Assembly: GCA_024704765.1 (NCBI GenBank)
Contig: JAKMXF010000313.1
Coordinates: 64,268 to 128,267 of the forward strand
Length of the DNA stretch: 64,000 nt
Direction of reading: 5' to 3'
From: Oopsacas minuta
Taxonomy: Eukaryota > Porifera > Hexactinellida > Lyssacinosida > Leucopsacidae
The translations under genes and the position numbers were made by a program. Positions 20,401 to 32,400 of this stretch are shown here, in pieces (the first letter of the stretch is position 1; every line of letters begins with the position of its first letter). The notes beneath the pieces are model-generated. The model was given only the letters and a program-made list of their open reading frames with translations, was not told the origin of the DNA and did not search any database.

Positions 20401-23400
20401 ATTTAATAATATAGATTACTTACATGATGCTATTGTCAGTTCTGTTTATATGTAGCAATAAATTTATTCATTTACCTTGTAGTGTAGATCTCAGTAGTGA
20501 CCTAAATATGATGCAAAAAAGTTTTAACCGAATATTATTTGGGGATTAGTTCAATATTAGGTTATCAATTGAATATCAGTATTCGGTTGGGCACACCGAA
20601 TTATACCAGTATTCTGTTAAGCCACTATTCCTGAATACTGATATTCGGTTCGAGCGGTTTCAATATTAGTTTATAGATGTGTTACGGAAATCAATCCAGT
20701 GAAATAGGCCCAACAAATTTCTCACACTAGCTATAATAGGCAATAGATGGCTCGTGGTCCCTACCGTATTAGTTATCAGGCCACCTTCACGCGGTTACAC
20801 CGACCTCAGAATATTTCACATACTAGCTCTAAGATCCCATGAGAGTAGGGATAGCAGAGAATACATTAAACATATACAGTAGAACCTCATTAATACGTAC
20901 ACCAAGGGACCGTCGAGATTTGTAGTCCTTATGCGGAGTACGTATTAACAGGAGTAAAAACAATTGAATTTCCATTGACGGATTAAAATTGTGTAAAATT
21001 GTGTTCTTCTTAACCGGAAATTCGTATTAACGAGGTTTCACTGTAGTGATACACTTTGGGTGATGTATTTAGGGGACTACCATAACATCACGTCACATCC
21101 AGGAAATTAGGCACGCCCCCAGCAAGAGTGTGGTCAAATTACTAACAAAAGAAATTTAGTCCTCAATAGGCTTCAAGACTTGAACAACGGTTTGCGCTCA
21201 AGCGCGGTCATTTCCGCTACGCTCATTCACGCGTTTAATAATTAAAGTCAAGGGGCTGTCGTATTTTCTTTGTTCTATATTCGATTACATTTCATTGAAT
21301 CTAAATACTTGTGTATACTTGAACGCATAACAATATTACAATGTGTTGGTAATTTGCAGCATTCCCCTCAAAATATTATACAACAAGCCTTATGTAGGCT
21401 ATGCTTAGCCATTCTTGGCTGTAATACAGTTCTTTCAAAATACTGAAAGAGGACTGAGTTATGAAAACTTCTTGTTGGATGTAGCATATATTACAGTGTT
21501 GCAGCGGCCCGGGTATTGGATTGACCGGTCTAGGCCGATAGCATAAACCTGGTCAACTCACGTTCATCCATCCTAAGGTTATGGCGGAACATTAGCCGCA
21601 ACACATGTCCGCAAAATCGGGACATTTGCATATTGGCTTAGCATTAAATGGTTGGCAATCAATAGTATATATTTAATTATTTATAATTAATTAAATCTAT
21701 ATACTAGATAGATAGCCATTAGCCAACCATTTCAGGCCTAAGTATATAACGTTTAGACCTAAGTTGTTTAATAAGTCTTTCAATGAAGACGTATTACGTA
21801 TAATACGTATTATACGTTCAATCTACAATTTTGGTGACGCAATTTCTATTAAGCTGATTTCTGCAATAAATATTCTGCATCAAAACAGTAGTTCTCGAAT
21901 TGTTAATGAGAAATCTCAGCTTAGTTGACCAAATTATATAATCAATAGTATTAAATTTCAATTATTGTTTGTTTGTTTATTTGTACGTTGTCAAGGAAAG
22001 GATTTACGGTATGCAATTATTAAATAGTCGCACAAATACGTATTTATCGTATTTATCAAGGGAGTAAAAGAATTCAATAAAACTTCACTGAATACAGCCA
22101 GGGGACAAAAGTATTCGACCACACAAATATATTGTCATAAATTGTATACTCTCTCCCGCTCCTATATATTGTGTAGTCTATATTCGTAGCTGCTATCTAG
22201 TAATTTGTATAGAATAACATATGTTTTTCAAGAATTTCAAAAAAATATTTTAGATTGACACTTTTTGAAGGTGTTAATTATAATAATTATTAGATAATTA
22301 TTGATAATCAAAATATGTGGTCATTCAAAGCCTATTAAGAATCTATCATTTCTGACTTGATATTTGAATTCTACGTAGGCGAGTTACCCCAGATTGAAAT
22401 TTCCAATCGGATTGAGCAATTTTTACCAGAGTTATAGATGAAGTTCAATTTTGTGCCATTTGTGCCACCTTTTGCCGAAGGTGGCACAAGTGGCCGCTAC
22501 CAAGAGGTTATTTTGGAATTCAAGGGTTAGCATAGTCATATCATTCGAAAATATTACTTCGACTTATTCCTCCTAACCCTAGTTGATTTCCTTGTAGTGG
22601 CGCTTTTTCTTGCCACCTGTGCCACTTTTTTCAAAAAGTGGCACAAGTGGGACAAATTGAAATTCTTTTATAACTTTGGTAAAAATTGTTCAATCCGATT
22701 GGAAATTTCAATCTGGGGTAACTCGCCTACGTAGAATTCAAATATCAAGTCAGAAATTATAGATTCTTAATAGGCTTTGAATGACCACATATTTTGATTA
22801 TCAATAATTATCTAATAATTATTATAATTAACACCTTCAAAAAGTGTCAATCTAAAATATTTTTTTGAAATTCTTGAAAAACATATGTTATTCTATACAA
22901 ATTACTAGATAGCAGCTACGAATATAGACTACACAATATATAGGAGCGGGAAAGAGTATACAATTTATGACAATATATTTGTGTGGTCGAATACTTTTGT
23001 CCCCTGACTGTATATCGAATATTCTGAATCCGATTGTCACACTTTTTGATTAATCATATGTATATACATTGTTGTTTTTATGAATATAAAGCAAACAAAT
23101 TTCAAAATTGAGGTAGAATCATACTTCCAACGACGATATTGAGGTAATCGAGTCTGCTGAGTCTGAATATTGTAAACAACATCAATATTATTAAATCTCA
23201 AATGTTTGACTGTTGAATACCTCGAGGCGCAATGCGCCGAGTTCATCGCGAAGCGACGAGCCAAAGGCTCGTACTTGATAAAATGTGATATATAAGTTTA
23301 AGAGTGTGTAAATATCCTATTTCTGGATTAATTGATATGTATAAAACGTTCAAATAGATCACGTATAACGTATTATAGGCTATAAGCGTATTATACAACT

Positions 23401-26400
23401 TAAGTTTATACACTATGCAGTCAGAGTCGCTTATCGTAACCACCACGGGACAAAAAATGTTATTCATAATAAAGAGACTTCGTTTTAAACGTTATGTAAC
23501 TCTACAAGCGAAGAAGATGGTGTGTGAAGTGTGACAGCCCCATTCATTTGTAATACAAAAGGATGAAAATCCGTGACACAGGAAGCGGAGAGGTCCAAAA
23601 ATTGAAGAATTTTGCGTTACTTAACGTTAGAACTGCCCATTAAAGCAGAGTTTGTCTCGTATGATAATGCGCTTTGTACTCATATGTGTAAATATATACA
23701 AAACTTATTCAATAAAAGTAAGACAAATACACTATATATTATATTAGCCACTCTACAATGTCCCTGACATATGCATACAAGTATAATTTTTAGTACATCA
23801 TAGCCTACTAAAGATATGACGCCATTTGTCAGCATAATTGGCGAATACAAATAAAGACTGCTCCATCATTGAAACCATGTAGAACGTTAATTATTAATCT
23901 ATATTCAGAATGTTGAAATACCAAATTATCTAAAACCGTCTCTGTACATAAGAAAATTGTTTCGTGTTTAAGTTCGCAATTTCTGCGTTATCGCAGAGAC
24001 CATGAATGTCACATGTCTTGCCAATATCCACTATTAAGTCGATAATCGTGGAAATTATGGTCAAATCAGACTAGCCATTTATAGTATAAACCCAACTTAC
24101 CATACCCTTGTGATACATTTTGACATGATATCTATCAAGATTATTGCGTAACCTCAAAAATGAGCATATATGTAAATATCAATGTCATATTGGTAAGAGA
24201 TATCACATCAAAATATATTACAAGGGTATGGGAAGTTGGGTGTTATCCTGTTATAGCTTCGTATAATTTATTTATGTGCTCGTTTGGCCATCGAGGATTA
24301 TGAATCGTTCCAGACCGATGGACCAGTCCAGACCGACGAATCGGCCCGGACCGCTGCCACTCTGATGTATAATTAATTGTAAGCATGGCTCGGCGCCAGA
24401 TAGCACTTCAAACTTGAGGTGCTGTGGGGATAAGGATATAAGAAACCCAAATAATAGTGAAATTACTAGAATATCCAGTAATCTATGGATAGTTTACTGG
24501 CGTTGCTGACAATTGCTTTGGGGGTTCCAAAAGTATCTCAGTATTCATATGATAAATTTGTGAATTCGTAGCTTTGAGACTCCAAAAATCCCAAAATCGG
24601 AATCTACGTACCCAATTACCCGTGACAACATGTTGAATCCTAATCTCTAGCGTGCTTTTGTATTATACATAGAAAAGTGTGAAAATATAACGGATATACA
24701 TTCATCCAAGAGTAAAACTTGGCCAAGCAAGGCTCAAAATACCCTGTAAACCAAAATCAGCCATGGGGGGCTTTCAGATTCTTCAGTCAATTCCCAACAT
24801 GAAAACATATATCTAAACAATAAAACGCGATAAATATATCGGTAATTATGTGTGTATATGTCGATTTTACATTTCGAAATGTCGAAATTGGAAAATAGTA
24901 AAAACTCAAAACCTGTCTACAGGGTCTAGTGCATAACTAATCAACAAAAAAACAGATGTCACACATCTATAGTCCTATAAACTTCTCTAAGCAACATCAA
25001 ATGCAAATTACAAAGACACTGGACCTCTATATAGAGTCCTACAGAAGGAGAATATCCGATGTTGATTTTACAAAATCAACACTTAACAAATTAGGCATAA
25101 CGTACCTGGGGCATTCAAAAAGTTCCCATCCTTAGTTTATAGCAGCCAAACTCTACTCGATTACAAGAAATGCATAGTATATCCTAATAGTCCTATCGAG
25201 TAACTATTTAATGCTGTTGAGAAATAACTCCAGCTATTACTAGGGCGTTCAATAAGTCTTGCGGGTGATATCATAGAATATGATACAAACACTATACACA
25301 CTAATTCACTATAATATTTATTCAAAGTAATCCCCTCCTGCAGATACGCAAAGTTTCAACCTTTCCACCCACTTGTAAAACACATTTCTGTACTCTTCTT
25401 CGGGGATGGATTTGAAGTACTGGTACAGGCCAGTTCCGAGTGCTTGTAATGTGTTAAAATCTTTGCCTTGAAGGTAGATTTTAAGCTTGGGGAATAGCCA
25501 AAAATCACACGGAACTAGGTCTGGTGAGTATGGTGGATGGGGAAGTCATTCTAACCCTTCTACATCCAAGAAATTTTTGATAAGCTTAGCTATAGGAACT
25601 GACGTTATCAATTAAAATCTTCATTCCTCGAGTTCCGGTTTTCGAGCGGTACTTTTCTATATTTTTTATCAAATTTGGAAGCACTTGCTCTGTAAAGAAA
25701 GTAGTAGTAACAGCCTTGCCACTCTCACAAGGTAATTGCAAGACAATTCCAGGACTACTGAAGAAGATGGTATACATAATCTTAGGTTTTCTGAAGTCGG
25801 GCCTAGGAATTTCGCCGGTTGTTCGTCGCCCCTCACCCATGATCGCTTTTATACTTGCTATATGGTGTTGAATAGTACACCCACGCCTCGTCACCAGTAA
25901 TAATCTCTGTTAGGCGTCTAGAATCGCAGTTCTCACAAGTTTCCAAGAGTTTCTTGGCAATATTCAGTCGTGCCAACCTTTGAATCTCACTAAGCTTATG
26001 CGGGACCCATTTCCCACAAATCGATCGGTAGCCAAGCTCAGTCGTCAGAATTGTATGAGTAGCTCCCGATAAAATCTCCATACTTTGTTCTAACTGATTG
26101 ACAGTAATGCACTTGTCTTCCATGAACATACTTTCAATGAGTGCGATATTCTCTGAAGTGGTGGCGGGTACCGGTCTTCCAGATCGAGGCAAATCTGTGA
26201 CATCAGCATTACCAGATCTAAAACGGGCAGCCCATCGCTCTACAGTAGATCTGGAAGGGCAATCCACGCACAATATCTCCTGTAACTCGTTGAAGATCTG
26301 TACGAGCTGGATCTTGAGTATTGTGCGAAACTCTATGTAAGCTCGCCATTATAGGTTGAAATTATCATCCTTTGAAGCCATAAATTCAACAGTGGGTATA

Positions 26401-29400
26401 AATTGACTACACGTAACTATCTCAAAAATTCATAATTTGTATTGAATAAGCTTGAAACTTTCAGTATATGGAGTTTAACTATATGGGCTTATAATATATG
26501 AAAGTTAGATATATTACTTGACTAATTCCTAAGATATATCATGACCCGCAAGGCTTATTGAACGCCCTAATATATATCTTGATCTATCCTACTTTTAATT
26601 TTACCTATTTTGAGAGTCAACTTTTAATGGCTTCAAAACACATATCAAGCAAAACCGAACAACGAGCTTACATAAAGATTCGTACCGTACTCGGCGACAA
26701 AGCACTCCAGATACATGAGGATCTAGTCACCGTTTATCATGGGGAAGCTCAGCGTATCCCACTGTAAAGGAATGGGCACGTAATTTAAGGCTGGTAGGGA
26801 CAGTATTGAAGATGCCCCTCGGATCAGAAGAACAATTCCGCAACCACTCCTGAAATTGCCTCTGAAATCTAGAACTATTGGATATTGATCCACATTTGAG
26901 CGTTGAAGAAATTGCCCTAATCCTGGACATCTCATCCGGAAGTGTTCTTACAATTCTACACGATTATCTCGAATATCGAAAGCTTTCAGCGCGATGGATA
27001 CCTTAAATCCTCACAAAGGGGCAAAAGGAGAAGAGGGTTTCATGCGCGAAAAATTTCTTAAAGATAAAGATTGTGATTTTCGAAGGTTACATCAAATCGT
27101 TATGCGTTACTGGTGACGAAACTTAGATCGTATTTTCTGAAACTCTGCGTAAGGAACAAAGCAAATCATGGCTCCCAAAAGGTTCTTATTCCCCGAAAAG
27201 GAACGTCCGAACATCCGAGACGATAAGGTTTTCTAAAGCATATTTTTTGATGCGTATGGGCCAGTGGCTCAAATACCTGTGCCTAAAGGAGAATGACTCA
27301 ATGGAGAATTTTACGGAGATAAATGCCTGAGAGAAGTGGAGAAAGACTGTAAAACACGACATCCGCGTACTGGAACTCGAGGAATCAAACTTCTCCCGAT
27401 AATGCCAGACATCATGTTTCAAAACGTTAGGGAAGTCATTAAGGATATCGGGTTTGACACAATGGAACATTCTCCGTATTCCACAGATCTATCACCTTGT
27501 GATTTCTGGCTATTTCGTGAGCTGAAAAACATCTCGGAGGACGGCTATTTCATACTCGACTAGAGCTGGGAAACGGAATATACAACTACCTCAATTCAGT
27601 GGACAGAGACGAGTATTAAAAAAACATTTTCGAAGTGGGTTGAAAGGCTACAACTATGTATAGATGTAGCGGGGGAGTATTTCAAACATTTTATGGAGAA
27701 ATTTGATTAGTAGGTTGTAGTAGTGTCAAGATATTAAACATAGATGGGAAATTTGTGAATGCCCTAAGTAATATGATATAAAATTCTCTCTCTCTATATA
27801 TATATATATATTACGTTTGTATGTTCGGAATTGATTGAAGAAACTGGAAGACCCCCAGGGCTGATTTTGGCATACAGGGGGGCCTGGCTCGGACAAGTTC
27901 GAGTCTTGGACGAAATTCACACCTATAACGAATTAAGATGTCATTGTCACCCTTTTGGATGTTCGAAAATTCGGATTATTAATCACTGTTCAGCTAATAT
28001 ACATGATAGAGTTTGAAATTGAATTATATAACACCTCAATGTGCCAAATGTCCTAACGTCATCACTTTGACCAAATGCAAACCCATCATCGAATTGCTAT
28101 GTCATCATGACTGTACAAAAAATCCAATTTCCAGAATTTCGATATTTTTGAGAATGTATAATACTCAAGGCACGAAGTGCCCAGATAACTCACCCAGTAT
28201 TACCACAGAAGGCCATTAAATGTAATTTGGATGGACTATGGATAATAGAAATATAAAATTTCCTAATAAAATTAACCTCGAGGTACACATAGTGCCGAGT
28301 ATATGCGGTTACGTAGCGAACAAAAGCAACGAGAAATTTAGCTGTTTAATCCTTAAGCTAACATGAGGAAGTAAGCTGTCGCGCAACGACCTAGCAAGCG
28401 AAGCGTGCGCTAGTATATATATATATAGATTAATTGCCTTTAATAGTAGAGACTAATATCATAGTTTTCCAGCAACATGAAATTTTTGCCTACTTCTCCT
28501 CATTAGCCGACTGTGTGGACTCCTCCTGTGGACTCCCAGTTGACCCTCCCCCCTCCGACCTTGGGGGGTGGAAACTCCAACATCGCGCATATACTTGCAT
28601 TATCATGCACCTGACTTCTGTAGTCTTTAAAAGGAATTTCTTTTTCTCTTAGAAATGATAATATACAGCCAGGGGACAAAAGTATTCGAACACACAAATA
28701 TATTGTCATAAATTGTATACTCTTTCCCGCTCCTATATATTGTGTAGTCTATATTCGTAGCTGCTATCTAGTAATTTGTATAGAATAACATATGTTTTTC
28801 AAGAATTTCACAAAAATATTTTCGATTTACACTTTTTGAAGGTGTTAATTATAATAATTATTAGATAATTATTGATAATCAAAATATGTGGTCATTCAAA
28901 GCCTATTAAGAATCTATCATTTCTGACTTGATATTTGAATTCTACGTAGGCGAGTTACCCCAGATTGAAATTTCCAATCGGATTGAGCAATTTTTACCAG
29001 AGTTATAGATGAAGTTCAATTTTGTGCCATTTGTGCCACCTTTTGCCGAAGGTGGCACAAGTGGCCGCTACCAAGAGGTTATTTTGGAATTCAAGGGTTA
29101 GCATAGTCATATCATTCGAAAATATTACTTCGACTTATTCCTCCTAACCCTAGTTGATTTCCTTGTAGTGGCGCTTTTTCTTGCCACCTGTGCCACTTTT
29201 TCAAAAAGTGGCACAAGTGGGACAAATTGAAATTCTTTTATAACTTTGGTAAAAATTGTTCAATCCGATTGGAAATTTCAATCTGGGGTAACTCGCCTAC
29301 GTAGAATTCAAATATCAAGTCAGAAATGATAGATTCTTAATAGGCTTTGAATGACCACATATTTTGATTATCAATAATTATCTAATAATTATTATAATTA

Positions 29401-32400
29401 ACACCTTCAAAAAGTGTAAATCGAAAATATTTTTTTGAAATTCTTGAAAAACATATGTTATTCTATACAAATTACTAGATAGCAGCTACGAATATAGACT
29501 ACACAATATATAGGAGCGGGAAAGAGTATACAATTTATGACAATATATTTGTGTGTTCGATTACTTTTGTCCCCTGACTGTATATGATCTCTGAAACAGT
29601 TTTCCGGAGTCATCAACAGAAGTAAAAATAGTTCAAGAATTTTATAATTGTTCTCGAGTCAAGTATCATAAAATGAAGATATTTTGCTCAATTTGTATAA
29701 CATCTGGAGTCGCATCTACCATTATAGAAAAGTATTTAGCATTATTTCGTTCATCTAGGATGCAACGGCGAACTTTTCTGCAAATAAATAGATATATTCA
29801 TTTTGAGATTCTTTAGAACGGTAATGGGCCAGTAGCAAGGAACTGGGCTTGCTTTAGCCCAAATATTGAAGTTTTCTTAAAAATATCGATATAATCTCGA
29901 AATACAGTAGAACTCGGATAAAACCTACCCCCTCGTGAAGTCTAAAAACGTACGTACTATCGGAGTGTACGTACTAACCGAGTTGTATTTACATAGAATC
30001 CTATGTAATAACGAATTTTGGTTCATGAAATTTAGTACGTACGTACTATCCGAGGGTACATGCTAACCGAGTTCTACTGTATACGTACTTCAAAAGATAT
30101 TTTAAAATATCCTTAAATTTTCAAGTTTACTACAGAATTATTTCGATATTTATTGAAACTTCAATATTTGGGCCAAAGTAGCCCAATTTTACGCGGGGCA
30201 AGGCCTAGGCCAAGATTTCATACCCGGGCAAGATCTAATTATATACTAAGCAGTGGTGGTCTGAGAATCTGGCAGAACCACTTCCGGGTCGGGGCCAGGA
30301 TTTTCAAAAATTGAGCTGATGCCCCGTTTGCCCCACATGGGGCGGCCAATGCACACGCGACATATTTCGCACCTAAAATTTGCATCGGTGTCATAGTGCC
30401 ATGTGTCGTCCAATTTTGTCCCCCCCCCGGACTTGTGACACTAATGTTAGGGTCTTCCTTTAGGACTTGTTCACGTTCCTTCCCTGATTCCCAGTCGTAC
30501 ACACTAAACATCGAAAATCAGCTATACATTACGTACCCCGGGTGAGCAAAATCCTCGGCCCGCACCCGAGCTACGCCTCTGGTAGAATCGAATATTGAAT
30601 CATTCGGCTGCAAGCACATGTTGAATATCCAGTTAGATTCCACAAGATTCCACCATTCAGTCAATCTCCCAGTATACTGCATAAATCCCAATTCAAGCCT
30701 AGGCATTCGCTTATACAACAACTCTGCATCGCTTCGAGTAACTAGATTTTCATCAGGATCGTCCGAAATTTTACTCAGTGTACTTTTTATCCCTACAAAT
30801 CCAAACAGTAGGGCATGGGTTGCATCAGCTCTACACGACCCTCGTGTTGATATCACTCCTTTTGGGGCCAATATGACCTTGATATGGGATAGAACCCAAG
30901 GAAATGAAATAAAACTTCGACTTCTTGATCCGATTTATGATTTACTCCATGACACTCTCACCAATAAGTTGTACAAGCTCCTCACAAATAGTGGACGATA
31001 AGTAATTAGTGCGCCCAATAACAGAATTTGCAAACTTCCGAACGTGATGCTTTATATAGTCATCGTTACCTGCAATAAGCTCAAGTATTGCCAAATAGTT
31101 TCCATTTTCAGGAGAGCCAATAATTTCGTTGTTCCCACCTATTGCAAGCCCTCATTTCAGTACTGAACGCCAATAATTTCGTGCTCTTGTAACTGCTTTT
31201 CGAATTCTGCATCAATTCTCCAGTATTTTGAATTAATCGGATATAGGCTACAGCAGCTTCCAATTCTTTGACTTCTCATGAGCAATTATCGTTATTTTAG
31301 AGGAGCGTTTCCAATCACAGATCCTCCATGAGTAAATTGTGCGGGTAGTGACGCCATTAGTTTTCACACACAGCAATAAAGTCTTTCATTGTAAGGTCAA
31401 TAACAAAGCCAAAACCTATTAAAAACTTAGTCATTTTGTTTCGCAGCTGAAACATACTCACTGTACAGGTGTTTTACAACTTTCATCAGTTATTTGTTGT
31501 TTGGATGTTGATTTTATAAGCTTTTCATTGTAGTGTTGGATGTCAGCAGTACATTTTTCGAACTGAGTAATCAATTTGATATCTTGTTAGTACAGGTCAA
31601 TTTCATTCTACAAAATTCAATGCTAGTTTTTGTAGTGGTTGATTCTATTTGAATTTGGCCATTAGCTCAGAGTAAAGTGCTTTGATTTTCATTGAGTTCA
31701 ATAGCTTCAGAAGTCAGTAAAGGATGAAAAGGAGAAGTGGCGGCAGTATAAGAAGGATTTGCAGGTGTAGAGTAATCGTCCATTGAAAATTAATCTATTA
31801 ATTTGATTGTCTTTGTAATGAATTTCTTTTCCCAATTGTTCTTGTGCTCTTTCTGGTTTTCCAGCATCACTTAAGTGAACAAGTGGCTTTTTGTGACGAT
31901 CTCCTAACATCTTAAATTCAGGAAGAGATTTCCACTTAATTAATAGTTTAATACGTAATCTACTGAAATATGTAAAATAAAAATTAGAAAGTAATGGTAA
32001 AATATAACATAATTAATCTAATACAAAGAGAATGCGACGGTCATTAAGTCACACAAAACTAGCCCAGTCGTCAGAAAATCAAAATATGAGGTAAAGAGCT
32101 TGTAACTAAAAGTACAGATTTAAGTATAATAAATGTGTTTCCACAAAATATGATTCATAATTTGGTACAAATTGACTAAGCACCACTATTGTATATCTAC
32201 TAGTACTAAAAATAATGAAAGAATTCTAAGATGGATCGGGCGAATCCCCGACATGCTAATAGCGGATAGAAGTTTTGCTACCTCCCCTAACCCAGTGAAA
32301 ATATTAATATCTGGAGTTAGAAATGATATACGTAGAAGTGTACATATGACGGATGAAATGTTCAAAGTTAGACTCTCTAGAAGGTGATGTGTTTCATACA

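Larger units (their letters stand above)
25105..27768 (+). mobile_element. Mariner-like element (outer), interrupted by another mariner
   Basis: Left end CCTGGGGCATTCAAAAAG and right end, inverted, CTTAGGGCATTCACAAAT. TA flanks at 25103-25104 and 27769-27770. Its transposase is on the plus strand (26627-27710). A second mariner (25243-26567) in the opposite orientation sits between the left end and the start codon. Without it, the outer element is about 1.34 kb, normal for mariner. Confidence 0.85.

Noticed and set aside
30239-30511. 90-codon minus frame, Ala/Gly/Pro-rich
   Set aside because: GC-rich MITE-like sequence with a C10-type run; no domain, and it abuts a GAGCTACGCCTCTG terminal-repeat-like end.
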